From: Bacillota bacterium
GTDB taxonomy: Bacteria; Bacillota; Desulfotomaculia; Desulfotomaculales; Desulforudaceae
Length of the DNA stretch: 64,000 bases
Direction of reading: 5' to 3'
Assembly (NCBI GenBank): GCA_040757205.1
Contig: JBFLXL010000009.1
Coordinates: 1 to 64,000 of the forward strand
Shown here piece by piece: positions 26,391 to 34,783 of this stretch; the first letter of the stretch is position 1; each line of letters begins with the position of its first letter. Made by a program: the position numbers and the translations under genes. Under the pieces are notes generated by a model. That model had not been told where the DNA came from. It saw only the letters and a program-made list of their open reading frames with translations, and ran no database searches.

Positions 26391-26511
26391 TGGGATGTGG
26401 GAAGTGGGAAGTTGGAGGTGGGATAAGGGGCCGGAAATCCGCATGCCGAATTCCTTTAAACCTCCCACTTCTCACTTCCCACTTCTCACTTCCCACCTCT
26501 CACCTCTCACC
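26391..26511. repeat. Heptad-repeat inverted structure before ylmC
   Basis: The left arm, 26391-26425, is five tandem 7-base units of TGGGAAG type. The right arm, 26463-26511, is seven tandem units alternating TCCCACT and TCTCACT, ending in TCTCACC. The right arm is the complement of the left, so the region can form a long imperfect hairpin with a loop of about 37 bases. It lies between spoIIR and ylmC and encodes nothing convincing. It looks like slippage-expanded repeat DNA, possibly acting as a terminator-like barrier. Confidence 0.7.
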
Positions 26512-26572
26512 CCGGGGCGGTTTTGGTTCTTCCGGAAGGTGCGGCGTACATATAATTAACGGGGTGATCCAG

Positions 26573-26836
26573 ATGCTGAAGGTGTCCGACCTCCGGATGC
26601 GTGAAATTGTGAATGTGATCGACGGCCGGCGCATGGGGTTGATCAAGGATATCGACATCGATCTCGACAACGGCCGGATCAGCGCGCTCATCCTGGCCGG
26701 CTCATCAAGGGTGCTCGGTTTTTTTGGGCGCGACGACGAAATCATGGTCCCTTGGGAAAAGATCGTTAAAATCGGAGTGGACGTAATTTTGGTAGAGGTG
26801 CCTGACTACGTTGAACGCTTTCCGGCGCGCAGATAG
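26573..26836 (+). CDS. ylmC: YlmC/YmxH family sporulation protein, PRC-barrel
   Basis: An 87-residue single PRC-barrel protein: MLKVSDLRMREIVNVIDGRRMG, then DIDIDLDNGRISALIL and VPWEKIVKIGVDVILVEV. In Bacillus ylmC lies just after sigG, as here. Its function is unknown; expression in sporulation has been reported for the family. The ATG follows GGGGTGATCC. A TATAAT at 26551-26556 lies 17 bases upstream of the start, but no good -35 accompanies it. Confidence 0.85.
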   Translation: MLKVSDLRMREIVNVIDGRRMGLIKDIDIDLDNGRISALILAGSSRVLGFFGRDDEIMVPWEKIVKIGVDVILVEVPDYVERFPARR

Positions 26837-26877
26837 CCGGAGTATTGACCGGGGCTTTCGCCTTTTGATCGACAGGG

Positions 26878-27090
26878 TCAACGGCAGCCGGCACAACTGG
26901 ATTTGGTGCAGGGCCCACAGGCATCGCCCTTTCCGCCCTCCGTACCCGGCGAACTGAACCCGGAAACGATTCGTACCACGCCGGAGGTGTTGCACTCCGG
27001 ACAGGCAAGGTGCGCTCCGTTTTCACCGAGGCGGCAAAGCCTCTCGAATTTCCGCTGGCACCAAGGACATCTGAACTCGTATACCGGCAC
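26878..27090 (-). CDS. FmdB-like zinc-ribbon protein
   Basis: A 70-residue protein with one zinc ribbon: MPVYEFRCPWC near the start and CPEC near residue 34 provide a CxxC...CxxC set, typical of the FmdB family (named after a formamidase-linked regulator). The C-terminal CGPCTKSSCAGC adds four more cysteines, which is unusual and may bind a second metal. The GTG start has AAAGGAG nine bases upstream. It is convergent with ylmC, 41 bases apart. Function is not known. Confidence 0.8.
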   Translation of the reverse strand: MPVYEFRCPWCQRKFERLCRLGENGAHLACPECNTSGVVRIVSGFSSPGTEGGKGDACGPCTKSSCAGCR

Positions 27091-27392
27091 AATAGACCGC
27101 TCCTTTCGTCCCTAGCTTAAGCCTGACGCCCTGCGGCTGTCAAGGGCGGAGGGTCCGAGTCCGTCTCTTTTTCCGAACTCCGTTGTTACCCGGTTTATGG
27201 GTCCGCTTCACGCTCACCGGCAAGTTCGAAGATTCCGGCGGTGACAAGAAAACGCTTCTTTAGTGTTCACCAGCCTCCTTGTGTTTACCTCCCTCGAGTT
27301 TTCAGCTGCTTTCTGCGCAATCCGGTTGCCGTCCTTGGAGATTAGCGGCTATAATCTAGTCAGTCATTGAAACAGCAGGGAGGCGCTTCGCC
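27091..27392. other. Intergenic region between divergent genes
   Basis: About 300 bases between the FmdB-like gene and the beta-CASP gene. I see one good sigma-A promoter at its right end and no reading frame with coding features. Nothing else stands out. Confidence 0.5.
27326..27355 (+). promoter_or_regulatory. Sigma-A promoter of the beta-CASP gene
   Basis: TTGCCG at 27326-27331 (4/6) is 18 bases from a perfect TATAAT at 27350-27355. Transcription would begin near 27362, 30 bases before the gene. Confidence 0.6.
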
Positions 27393-28967
27393 TTGCGTCT
27401 GACTTTCTACGGTGCCACCGACACGGTGACCGGATCCTGTTTCCTGCTGGACACGGGCAAACTCCGGCTCCTGGTGGACTGCGGGTTGTTTCAGGGCCGC
27501 AAGGAAATCCGGAAAAGAAACTACGAACCGTTCCCCTTCGCTCCGGAGAGCATCAACCTGGTGCTGTTGACCCACGCCCATATCGACCACAGCGGCCTAT
27601 TGCCGAAGCTCGTCAAGCACGGTTTCCGCGGCCGCATTCTGGCCACCGGATGTACCGTGGAACTGTGCCGCGTGCTGTTGCCGGACAGCGGCTCCATCCA
27701 GGAATCGGAGGTGGCCTTAAAAAACCGTAAGGCCAAGCGATCGGGGCAGCCCCAGCTCACGCCGATGTACACTGAGGACGACGCCTACCGGTGCCTCGAG
27801 TACTTCACCCCGGTCGATTATGACCGGCAGATCACTCTGGCGGACGGGGTGGAGTGCTGTTACCGCGATGCCGGCCACATCCTGGGCAGCGCCCTGATCG
27901 AGGTCCGCGTCGCCGGACCGGCAGGGGAAACCAAGCTGGTTTTTTCCGGTGACCTGGGGAACCAGGACCGGCCCTTTGTCCGAAACCCAACCAATGTGTT
28001 GGATGCCGACTACCTGGTCCTGGAGTCCACCTACGGGGCGCGGATGTACCTCCCCAGCCCGGAGGCCGGCCGGGAAGCCCTGAAGAAGGCGATTTGGGAC
28101 ACCTACCACAAGGGCGGCAACCTGCTGATCCCCGCCTTCGCCGTGGAACGCACCCAGGACTTGATCTATTACGTCTTCGCCTTGGACCGGAACGGGGAAC
28201 TGCCGCCGGTGAGCGTCTGGCTGGACAGTCCCCTGGCGGTGGCGATTACCCGGGTTTTCGGCCGCCACCCCGAATGCTTCGACGACGAAACGACAAGCCT
28301 CGCGGCCGGCGGTATCGATCCCCTGGGCACGCCGCATCTGAAACTGGCCCGAACGGTGGAGGAGTCCCGGGCGCTGAACGAGTCGCCCGGCCCGAACGTG
28401 ATCATCGCCGGCAGCGGCATGTGTGACGGCGGCCGGATCAGGCACCACTTGAAACACAACCTCTGGCGTCCCGAATCCACCGTCTTGTTTGTGGGTTACC
28501 AGGCCGAGGACACTCTGGGCCGGTACCTGGTGGAGGGGGCGAAGAGGGTGAGGCTCTTTGGCGAGGACATCGTGGTCAAGGCCGACATTGTGAATGTCAA
28601 CGGTTTCTCATCCCACGCCGACCAGAAGATGCTTTTGGAGTGGGTAGCCAATTTCCGGGTACGACCACGCCGGATCTTCCTGGTACACGGGGAGGCCGTC
28701 GCCGCCGCAGCGTTGCGGGAATTGCTCGGGGCCGCCGGGTTTGAGGCCTACCGGCCCGGGTGGCAGGAAACAGTCATTCTTGGTCCGGGGCGGACGGTGG
28801 AGGAAAGGCTTTGGCAGGTATTTTCCGGCCTGCGTGCCCGGACGGAAGCGTATCTCAAAACACATTCCGAACCAGAAGCGTATAACCGCATCTTAGAGAA
28901 GCTGGTGGCCCTGGATGTGGATCTGCACGGCAATGCGGGGGGCGGAAATGGACGCGGGGAGGGCTAG
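27393..28967 (+). CDS. Beta-CASP metallo-beta-lactamase RNase-like protein
   Basis: A 524-residue metallo-beta-lactamase-fold protein with an inserted beta-CASP domain, like bacterial relatives of CPSF-73 (TTHA0252 type). Metal motifs are THAHIDHSGLL near residue 58, DAGHILGSALIEV near residue 160 and SGDLGNQDRP near residue 185. The C-terminal part has AGSGMCDGGRIRHHL, GFSSHADQKMLLEW and FLVHGE, the usual beta-CASP motifs. These enzymes cut RNA with two zinc ions. The last roughly 50 residues extend beyond the core. The TTG start follows CAGGGAGGCG. pgeF overlaps its end. Confidence 0.85.
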   Translation: MRLTFYGATDTVTGSCFLLDTGKLRLLVDCGLFQGRKEIRKRNYEPFPFAPESINLVLLTHAHIDHSGLLPKLVKHGFRGRILATGCTVELCRVLLPDSGSIQESEVALKNRKAKRSGQPQLTPMYTEDDAYRCLEYFTPVDYDRQITLADGVECCYRDAGHILGSALIEVRVAGPAGETKLVFSGDLGNQDRPFVRNPTNVLDADYLVLESTYGARMYLPSPEAGREALKKAIWDTYHKGGNLLIPAFAVERTQDLIYYVFALDRNGELPPVSVWLDSPLAVAITRVFGRHPECFDDETTSLAAGGIDPLGTPHLKLARTVEESRALNESPGPNVIIAGSGMCDGGRIRHHLKHNLWRPESTVLFVGYQAEDTLGRYLVEGAKRVRLFGEDIVVKADIVNVNGFSSHADQKMLLEWVANFRVRPRRIFLVHGEAVAAAALRELLGAAGFEAYRPGWQETVILGPGRTVEERLWQVFSGLRARTEAYLKTHSEPEAYNRILEKLVALDVDLHGNAGGGNGRGEG

Positions 28968-29778
28968 TTCCGGTTTTCGAGCAGAAGAAGCCGGCGGGCT
29001 GGTATACTATACGCCCGGGTTTGCGCGGGGGGACGGCGTTCGGGCCGCTTTCAGCAACCGGCGGGGAGGCTGGAGCCGGGGCCCCCACAGTACGTTGAAC
29101 TTGGGACTGCACGTGGGCGACGACCCGCAAGCGGTCCTCAGCAACCGGGCCTCTTTCTGTGCGGCGCTCGGGTTGAACCACCGGGACTTGGTGGCTTGCG
29201 CCCAGGTGCACGGAACGGCGATGGCGGTGGTGGGGCCGGACGACCGGGGCCGGGGGGCTTTTGACCCGGGTGGGGCGGTGCCCGGAGTCGACGGCCTGGC
29301 CACCGATGTCCCCGGAGTGCCGCTCGTCACTTTTTATGGTGACTGTGTGCCCCTCTTCTTTTTCGACCCGGTACGGCCGGCGATCGCCCTGGTGCACGCC
29401 GGCTGGCGGGGGACTCTGGGCCGGATCGCCGCCCGGGCCGTCAGCCTGATGCGGGAGCATTTCGGCGCTTCACCCGAAAGAATGCTGGTTGGAATCGGCC
29501 CGTCGATCGGGGCCTGCTGCTATACGGTGGGTCCGGAGGTGGCCCAGATGTTCGCCCGGCAATTCGGCCCCGCGGCGGAGGTCCGCTGCCACCCCGGGGA
29601 AGGCGGGCGGCTCGACCTGGCGTTGCTCAACAGGCGGATTCTGGAGGCGGCCGGCGTGTGGAGCGAGCATATCGATACTGCTCCGTGGTGTACTTCGTGC
29701 CACCCCGAAGAGTTCTTTTCCCACCGGGCCTCCCGGGGGATAACCGGCCGGATGGCCGCAGTAATGGCCCTGGAGTGA
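28948..29778 (+). CDS. pgeF: PgeF/YlmD/YfiH family purine nucleoside phosphorylase-like protein
   Basis: A 276-residue member of the multicopper-polyphenol-oxidase-like (laccase domain) family. Motifs are SNRRGGWSRGPHSTLNLGLHVGDDP, AQVHGTAM, DGLATDVPGVPLVTFYGDCVP, ALVHAGWRGTLG and IGPSIGACCYTVG. Members act on purine nucleosides or edit misincorporated peptidoglycan precursors. It corresponds to Bacillus ylmD, which follows ylmC; here other genes intervene. ATG 28948 follows GGGGGGCGG and overlaps the preceding gene by 20 bases. Confidence 0.88.
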   Translation: MDAGRASSGFRAEEAGGLVYYTPGFARGDGVRAAFSNRRGGWSRGPHSTLNLGLHVGDDPQAVLSNRASFCAALGLNHRDLVACAQVHGTAMAVVGPDDRGRGAFDPGGAVPGVDGLATDVPGVPLVTFYGDCVPLFFFDPVRPAIALVHAGWRGTLGRIAARAVSLMREHFGASPERMLVGIGPSIGACCYTVGPEVAQMFARQFGPAAEVRCHPGEGGRLDLALLNRRILEAAGVWSEHIDTAPWCTSCHPEEFFSHRASRGITGRMAAVMALE

Positions 29779-29785
29779 TTGGTCA

Positions 29786-30481
29786 ATGGCAAGGGTTTTG
29801 GTGGTCGAGGACGACAAACACATTGTCGAACTGGTGCGGTACGCCCTGGAGAAAGATGGCTTTCAGGTGCTGGAGGCCCACGACGGCGACCGGGCGTTGG
29901 AGATGGTCCACGCGCAGCGGATCGACCTGGTGGTGCTGGATGTCATGCTGCCCGGTCTGGACGGGCTGACCATTTGCCGGCTGATGCGCCAGGACGAGCG
30001 CACCCGGGACATTCCGGTGATCATCCTGAGCGCGAGGGGCCAGGAGTTGGACCGCGTGCTCGGCCTGGAACTGGGCGCCGACGATTATATCGCCAAGCCG
30101 TTCAGCGTGCGGGAACTGGTCGCCCGGGTCAAGGCGCGGCTGCGTCGTCACGTCCCGGTGCAAGAGGGGCGCAAGATGGTCCGGTCGGGCGACCTGGTAA
30201 TCGACGCGGAACGTCTGGCGGTTGAGGCGGCGGGAACGCGGGAGCGACTGACGCCCACCGAATTTGAGTTGTTGTGGGTGTTGGCCGCGAGTCCGGGCCG
30301 GGTTTTCTCCCGGGATTTGCTGCTCCAGAAGGTCTGGGGCTATGACTATGCGGGGGATTCCCGGACCGTGGACGTGCATGTGCGTCACGTGCGCCAAAAA
30401 CTGCAGCGGCTGCCTGGAAGCCCCCAGTACATTGAAACGGTGCGCGGAGTCGGCTACCGTTTCCGGGAGTTGAGCGGATGA
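29786..30481 (+). CDS. phoP: Response regulator PhoP/PhoB, OmpR family
   Basis: A 231-residue regulator: receiver domain at residues 1-120 with acidic pocket EDD at 8-10, phosphoacceptor Asp52 in VVLDVMLPG and Lys near residue 102, followed by a winged-helix DNA-binding domain with RVFSRDLLLQKVWGYD and VDVHVRHVRQKL. It would bind PhoP boxes under phosphate limitation; a four-copy array lies downstream before pstB. It follows pgeF by 7 bases and overlaps phoR by 4. The phosphate assignment rests on this context. Confidence 0.88.
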   Translation: MARVLVVEDDKHIVELVRYALEKDGFQVLEAHDGDRALEMVHAQRIDLVVLDVMLPGLDGLTICRLMRQDERTRDIPVIILSARGQELDRVLGLELGADDYIAKPFSVRELVARVKARLRRHVPVQEGRKMVRSGDLVIDAERLAVEAAGTRERLTPTEFELLWVLAASPGRVFSRDLLLQKVWGYDYAGDSRTVDVHVRHVRQKLQRLPGSPQYIETVRGVGYRFRELSG

Positions 30482-31812
30482 GACGGATGCAGAACCAGGT
30501 GGTTTTCAGCCTGCTGCTGTTGGCGATGGTGATCATCTCCTTATGGGCGCTTTCCGCCGCGGGCCTTCTCGGTACGGGAGCGGCGATGGCGCTGGGGCTC
30601 CTGGCCACGGCGGCGATGGCCGTCCTGGCCCCCCGGTTTATCAGCCAGCCGCTCTCCAGGGTGGCCGAGACCGCCGAGAAGATTGCGGAGGGTGACCTCA
30701 ACAAAACCATCCGGGTATACGAGGGCGACGAAGTCGGCAAGCTGGCGCAGAGTTTCAACCAGATGGCCCAGCGCTTGCGGGGCACGCTGAGCCTGGTGAC
30801 CGACGAGAAAAACCGGATCCAGGCCATTCTGGACAGTATGGCGGACGGAGTGATCGCCGTCGGCCGGGAGACGCGGGTAATCCTGATCAACCCGGTGGTT
30901 GAAGAAGCTTTCGGCCTGAACGAGGAAGCGAGCCTCGGCCGGACGGTGCTCGAGGTGGTGCGGGACTACGAACTGGACCGGCTCTTCCGCCAGGCGCTGG
31001 AGACGGGCCGGCCTTTGAAGCAGGAACTGCGGATTCTGACCCCGGAGCCGCGCATCTTTCGGGTGCACTTGACCCCGCTCCGCGGTCCTCAGGGCGGCGT
31101 GGTCGCCCTTTTCCGGGACATCACCGAGCGCCGCCGGCTGGAAGAAATGCGCACCGAATTCGTGGCCAACGCTTCACACGAGTTGCGCACGCCGCTGACG
31201 TCCATCCGGGGGTTCATCGAGGCCCTGAGGGACGGCGCGGTGAATGAGCCGGAAACGGCGCACCGTTTCTTGGGCATTATTCAGGAGGAAACCGACCGGC
31301 TGACCGAATTGGTGGACGACCTGCTGAAACTGGCCACCATTGAGGAGCGGCGGAATATGTTCGGCCGTTTGCCGGTGGAATTGCCTGCGGTCGTGCAACG
31401 GGCGGTGGATACATTCGCCTCCCGGGCCCGGCAAAAAGGACTGGCGCTGCGGGTGGAACTCCCCGAAGGGTTGCCTCCGGTGACCGGGGACGAGGACCTC
31501 TTGGCCCAGGTGTTCAACAACCTTTTGGACAACGCCGTAAAGTTCACCGAAAAAGGCGGGATTACGATCCGGGCCGCGGCGGCCGAGGGCGGAGTGGAAG
31601 TGGAAGTCTCGGATACCGGCGCCGGGATCGCGCCGGAAAACCTGCCCCGGATCTTCGAGCGCTTCTTCCGGGCGGACAAGGCCCGCACCCAGGGCGGCAC
31701 CGGCCTGGGGCTGGCGATCGTCAAACACACCGTCGAGGGTCACGGCGGCAAAATACGGGTGACGAGCAAGCCCGGCCAGGGCACGACCTTTTCTTTGTTT
31801 TTGCCGTCCTAG
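30478..31812 (+). CDS. phoR: Sensor histidine kinase PhoR/PnpS-like
   Basis: A 444-residue kinase: two adjacent membrane segments at about residues 8-27 and 31-51, HAMP domain to about 105, PAS domain at about 110-215, the phosphorylated His234 in ASHELRTPLTSIRG, then the ATPase domain with FNNLLDNAVKFT, DTGAGIAPENLPRIFERF and GGTGLGLAIVKH. Almost no residues lie outside the membrane, so it lacks the outside sensor domain of Bacillus PhoR and probably reads phosphate through PhoU/Pst or membrane signals. PhoU is encoded just downstream. Confidence 0.88.
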   Translation: MRRMQNQVVFSLLLLAMVIISLWALSAAGLLGTGAAMALGLLATAAMAVLAPRFISQPLSRVAETAEKIAEGDLNKTIRVYEGDEVGKLAQSFNQMAQRLRGTLSLVTDEKNRIQAILDSMADGVIAVGRETRVILINPVVEEAFGLNEEASLGRTVLEVVRDYELDRLFRQALETGRPLKQELRILTPEPRIFRVHLTPLRGPQGGVVALFRDITERRRLEEMRTEFVANASHELRTPLTSIRGFIEALRDGAVNEPETAHRFLGIIQEETDRLTELVDDLLKLATIEERRNMFGRLPVELPAVVQRAVDTFASRARQKGLALRVELPEGLPPVTGDEDLLAQVFNNLLDNAVKFTEKGGITIRAAAAEGGVEVEVSDTGAGIAPENLPRIFERFFRADKARTQGGTGLGLAIVKHTVEGHGGKIRVTSKPGQGTTFSLFLPS

Positions 31813-31833
31813 TACCGGTATCGAGCTTCGGCC

Positions 31834-31874
31834 TTAACTTTTCCTTAACATTGCTTTAACACCGGACTAATAAT
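31834..31874 (+). promoter_or_regulatory. PhoP-box array and promoter of pstB-phoU
   Basis: Four hexamers recur at exact 11-base steps: TTAACT at 31834, TTAACA at 31845, TTAACA at 31856 and CTAATA at 31867. This is the TT(A/T/C)ACA direct-repeat pattern that PhoP of Gram-positive bacteria binds. TAATAAT at 31868-31874 could serve as the -10 region. The array faces pstB, 105 bases downstream, and comes directly after the phoPR genes. Confidence 0.8.
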
Positions 31875-31978
31875 GGCGTGTTAGGCTGGATCGGGGGAGA
31901 ATCGGGCTCTGACCGGGCAGGTGGTTCGCGCCGGCGCCATTGTGCCTTTTCGGCAAAACCTAGGAGGACGAAAGACGG

Positions 31979-32734
31979 ATGGAGAATAAGATCGCAATCC
32001 GGGACCTCAATTTACACTATGGGGATTTCCAAGCTCTGACCGACATCAACATGGACGTTCCGGAGCGGCGGATCACCGCGCTCATCGGGCCTTCCGGCTG
32101 CGGCAAGAGCACGTTTTTGCGGGTCTTGAACCGGATGAACGATTTGATTGAAGGGGTGCGGGTGTCGGGAGAGGTGTTGCTCGACGGTCAGAACATCGTG
32201 GGACCGGAGGTTGACGTGGTACAACTCCGCAAGCGGGTCGGGATGGTGTTCCAGCGGCCCAACCCCTTTCCGATGTCGGTGTACGACAACGTTGCCTACG
32301 GGCCGCGGATTCACGGTTTGAAGAACAAGCAGCGGCTTGACGAGATCGTGGAGCGCAGCCTGCGGGACGCGGCCCTCTGGGAGGAGGTCCGTGACCGCCT
32401 GTTCCGCTCGGCGTTGGGGCTTTCGGGCGGGCAGCAGCAACGGCTGTGCATCGCCCGGCTGCTGGCGGTGGGGCCCGACGTGCTCCTGATGGACGAACCC
32501 AGCTCCGCCCTGGACCCGATCTCGACGCTCAAGATCGAGGAGTTGCTTCAGGAACTGAAAAAGGACTACACGATCATCATCGTCACGCACAACATGCAAC
32601 AGGCGGCCCGGGTGTCGGACATTACCGCTTTCTTCCTGAACGGAGAAGTAGTGGAATCGGGAGCCACAGACACCCTGTTCACCAAACCGACCGACAAACG
32701 GACGGAAGACTACATTACCGGGCGTTTCGGCTAG
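31979..32734 (+). CDS. pstB: Phosphate ABC transporter ATP-binding protein
   Basis: A 251-residue ABC ATPase. Walker A is GPSGCGKST at about residues 36-44, the Q-loop [19 protein letters not shown] is a PstB hallmark, the signature is [15 protein letters not shown] and Walker B is [13 protein letters not shown]. It powers high-affinity phosphate uptake with PstS, PstC and PstA, none of which is encoded nearby. AGGAGG lies 12 bases before the ATG. PhoP boxes upstream indicate induction at low phosphate. Confidence 0.94.
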   Translation: MENKIAIRDLNLHYGDFQALTDINMDVPERRITALIGPSGCGKSTFLRVLNRMNDLIEGVRVSGEVLLDGQNIVGPEVDVVQLRKRVGMVFQRPNPFPMSVYDNVAYGPRIHGLKNKQRLDEIVERSLRDAALWEEVRDRLFRSALGLSGGQQQRLCIARLLAVGPDVLLMDEPSSALDPISTLKIEELLQELKKDYTIIIVTHNMQQAARVSDITAFFLNGEVVESGATDTLFTKPTDKRTEDYITGRFG

Positions 32735-32824
32735 TCAAGTGGTTCTTGCCCTTTCAATACGCATATGATACATTAATGCTTATTACATTTAACCGATTAG
32801 TTTATCGAGCCAGGGGTGGTCCCA

Positions 32825-33481
32825 TTGTCCAATCGGCGCGCTTTTGACACGGAATTGAACGATTTGAAGCATGACATCCTGCGGATGGCCAGTCTGGTCG
32901 AGCAGAGCATTTTCAACGCTCTCGAGGCGCTCTTGAAACAGGACCCGCTGATCGCGAGAGACGTCATCACCGGGGACGATGCTATCGACCGGATGAGATA
33001 CGAAACCGAAAACCGGTGCATCCGGCTGATCGCCACCCAGCAGCCGATGGCCCGGGACCTGAGGGTGATTGTCACCGGCATCAAGATCCTGATCAATCTG
33101 GAGCGGATGGGCGACCACGCCGAGGATATCGCCCGGGCGGCGATGTGCGTTTGCGGGCGGATGCCCGCCAAGCCGCTGGAGAAGATCCCCCGGATGGCGC
33201 AGCTTGTCCAGCGCATGGTCAAGGACGGCTTGGACGCCTACGTGCACGGTGACGTGGAAAAGGCCCGGCAGATGTGCCTTATGGACGACGACGTGGACGA
33301 GATCTACAACCTGACCTTCCAGGACCTGATCACCTACATGGAAGAAAACCCCCACACCATTCCCTGCGTGGTGTACCTCCTTATGGTTGCCCGCTCCTTG
33401 GAGCGCCTGGCGGACCGGGCGACGAACATCGGCGAGGAAGTTATCTACCTGGTTACTGGAGAATGGAAAGAGCTGAACTAG
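32825..33481 (+). CDS. phoU: Phosphate signalling protein PhoU
   Basis: A 218-residue all-helical protein made of two PhoU repeats, each with an acidic metal-binding motif: NLERMGDHAEDIARAA near residue 96 and RSLERLADRATNIGEEVIYL near residue 193. It links the Pst transporter to PhoR and restrains phosphate uptake. TTG 32825 is chosen because AGGGG ends 8 bases upstream; GTG 32816 is inside that site. It lies about 90 bases after pstB and is followed by a terminator. Confidence 0.92.
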   Translation: MSNRRAFDTELNDLKHDILRMASLVEQSIFNALEALLKQDPLIARDVITGDDAIDRMRYETENRCIRLIATQQPMARDLRVIVTGIKILINLERMGDHAEDIARAAMCVCGRMPAKPLEKIPRMAQLVQRMVKDGLDAYVHGDVEKARQMCLMDDDVDEIYNLTFQDLITYMEENPHTIPCVVYLLMVARSLERLADRATNIGEEVIYLVTGEWKELN

Positions 33482-33510
33482 AAAGAGCCCGCGCCAGGGC
33501 TCTTTTTCTT
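33482..33510 (+). terminator. Rho-independent terminator after phoU
   Basis: AAAGAGCCC (33482-33490) pairs perfectly with GGGCTCTTT (33497-33505) around a 6-base loop, followed by T-rich bases. Confidence 0.88.
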
Positions 33511-33511
33511 C

Positions 33512-33538
33512 GCAGGAGTTGCCGCCGGGGCGTAGAAT
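33512..33538 (+). promoter_or_regulatory. Sigma-H-like promoter before yggS-sepF-divIVA
   Basis: GCAGGAGTT at 33512-33520 and GTAGAAT at 33532-33538 (full match to RNNGAAT) are 11 bases apart. It comes directly after the phoU terminator and would serve the operon from yggS onward, with a leader of about 95 bases. Confidence 0.5.
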
Positions 33539-33638
33539 AGCATGCCCCAAACAAGTACCGGTAATTTGCCTTGTGTTTAAGATACTCCTGAAATCGGCCC
33601 GGCTGTTAAGCTGGTACACGATCGGGGGCGGGACAGGC

Positions 33639-34343
33639 GTGCAAACGATAGATGTGGTTCACAACCTGGAACAGGTTCGCCGGCGGCTCGCCGCAGCGGC
33701 CGGGCGCGCCGGGCGTGACCCGGAGACCGTCGGGCTGGTGGCCGTTTCTAAAGACGTCGGCCCGGAACAGATCAGGAAGGCCTTGGAGGCGGGCGTACAG
33801 GTCTTTGGAGAGAGCCGGGTGCAGGAACTGGCCGGGAAGTACCCTGAACTGCCGGGAGCGCGGTGGCACTTCATCGGTCATCTGCAGCGCAACAAGGTCA
33901 AGTACCTGGTGGGCCGGGTGGAACTGATCCACAGTTTGGATCGCTGGTCGCTGGCGGAGGAACTGGACCGCCGGGCCCGGGGGCAAGGGCGCCCGTTCCG
34001 GGTGCTGGTCCAGGTGAGAGCGGGGGCGGACGAAGGGAAACTCGGGGTTGGGGCCGCCGAAGTGGGTGATTTTGTCAGCCGGGTGGCAGGACTGGGCGGC
34101 CTGGATGTCGAAGGAATTATGGTTATCGCGCCGTTTGTGGAAGACCCGGAACAGACGCGTCCCTATTTCCGGGCCGTGAAACGGCTTTTTGACAGTCTTG
34201 CGGATGTGCCCGGCTTCAAGGGACGTTACCTTTCAATGGGAATGAGCGGCGACTTCGAAGTCGCGGTGGAGGAGGGAGCGAATCTGGTCCGCGTGGGCAC
34301 GGCCGTTTTCGGCCCCCGAAAATGCACATTAAGGGAGGGCTGA
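33639..34343 (+). CDS. ylmE: YggS/YlmE pyridoxal-phosphate homeostasis protein
   Basis: A 234-residue alanine-racemase-fold protein. The pyridoxal phosphate lysine is Lys38 in LVAVSKDVG. Other family motifs are FGESRVQEL, WHFIGHLQRNKVKYLV, IHSLDR and the C-terminal SMGMSGDFEVAVEEGANLVRVGTAVFG. It keeps pyridoxal phosphate balanced rather than catalysing a known reaction. In Bacillus it precedes sepF, as here. GTG 33639 follows GGGGGCGGGACAGG; the frame is open back to 33519 but that part lies in the promoter region. Confidence 0.92.
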   Translation: MQTIDVVHNLEQVRRRLAAAAGRAGRDPETVGLVAVSKDVGPEQIRKALEAGVQVFGESRVQELAGKYPELPGARWHFIGHLQRNKVKYLVGRVELIHSLDRWSLAEELDRRARGQGRPFRVLVQVRAGADEGKLGVGAAEVGDFVSRVAGLGGLDVEGIMVIAPFVEDPEQTRPYFRAVKRLFDSLADVPGFKGRYLSMGMSGDFEVAVEEGANLVRVGTAVFGPRKCTLREG

Positions 34344-34345
34344 CG

Positions 34346-34768
34346 GTGGGAAGAAGAAAACTGGTGGACCGGGTCCTGAATTTCATGGGTTTTGAGGATG
34401 AAGGGCCGGAACAGGTGCAGGAGGAGCGGGTGCCGCGGGAGAGCCCGGACCCCAAGAAGAAGGCCACCGTGGTAAATCTCCACGCGCAGCGGCAGACACG
34501 AGTGGTGGTGGTGGAGCCCAAGTTGTTCGACGAGGCCCAGGAAATCGCCGAGCACTTGAAAAACCGGCGCCCCGTGATCGTAAACCTGGAACGCGTGGAC
34601 ACCGACATCGCCCGGCGGATCGTGGACTTTGTGAGCGGTGCCACTTTGGCGTTGAACGGAGCCCAGCAGAAGGTGGGCGGGGGCATCTTTCTGTTCGTGC
34701 CCAACAACGTGGACATCGAAGGCAAAACCCAGGCGCCGGAACGGGGGATTTTCCCCTGGATCAAGTAA
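34346..34768 (+). CDS. sepF: Cell division protein SepF
   Basis: A 140-residue SepF. The N-terminal part up to about residue 20 forms the amphipathic membrane-binding helix (RRKLVDRVLNFMGFED), followed by a charged linker and the globular domain with VVVVEPKLFDEAQEIAEHLKNRRPVIVNLE and GAQQKVGGGIFLFVPNNVDI. SepF tethers FtsZ to the membrane and can replace FtsA in that job, which matters because ftsA is absent from the main cluster. GTG 34346 follows GGGAGGG by 5 bases. Confidence 0.94.
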   Translation: MGRRKLVDRVLNFMGFEDEGPEQVQEERVPRESPDPKKKATVVNLHAQRQTRVVVVEPKLFDEAQEIAEHLKNRRPVIVNLERVDTDIARRIVDFVSGATLALNGAQQKVGGGIFLFVPNNVDIEGKTQAPERGIFPWIK

Positions 34769-34783
34769 CAGGGGTGTAGTAAC

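Noticed and set aside
26551-26556. Sigma-A or sigma-E promoter for ylmC
   Set aside because: TATAAT (or CATATAAT) is good, but neither a sigma-A nor a sigma-E -35 is at the right distance.
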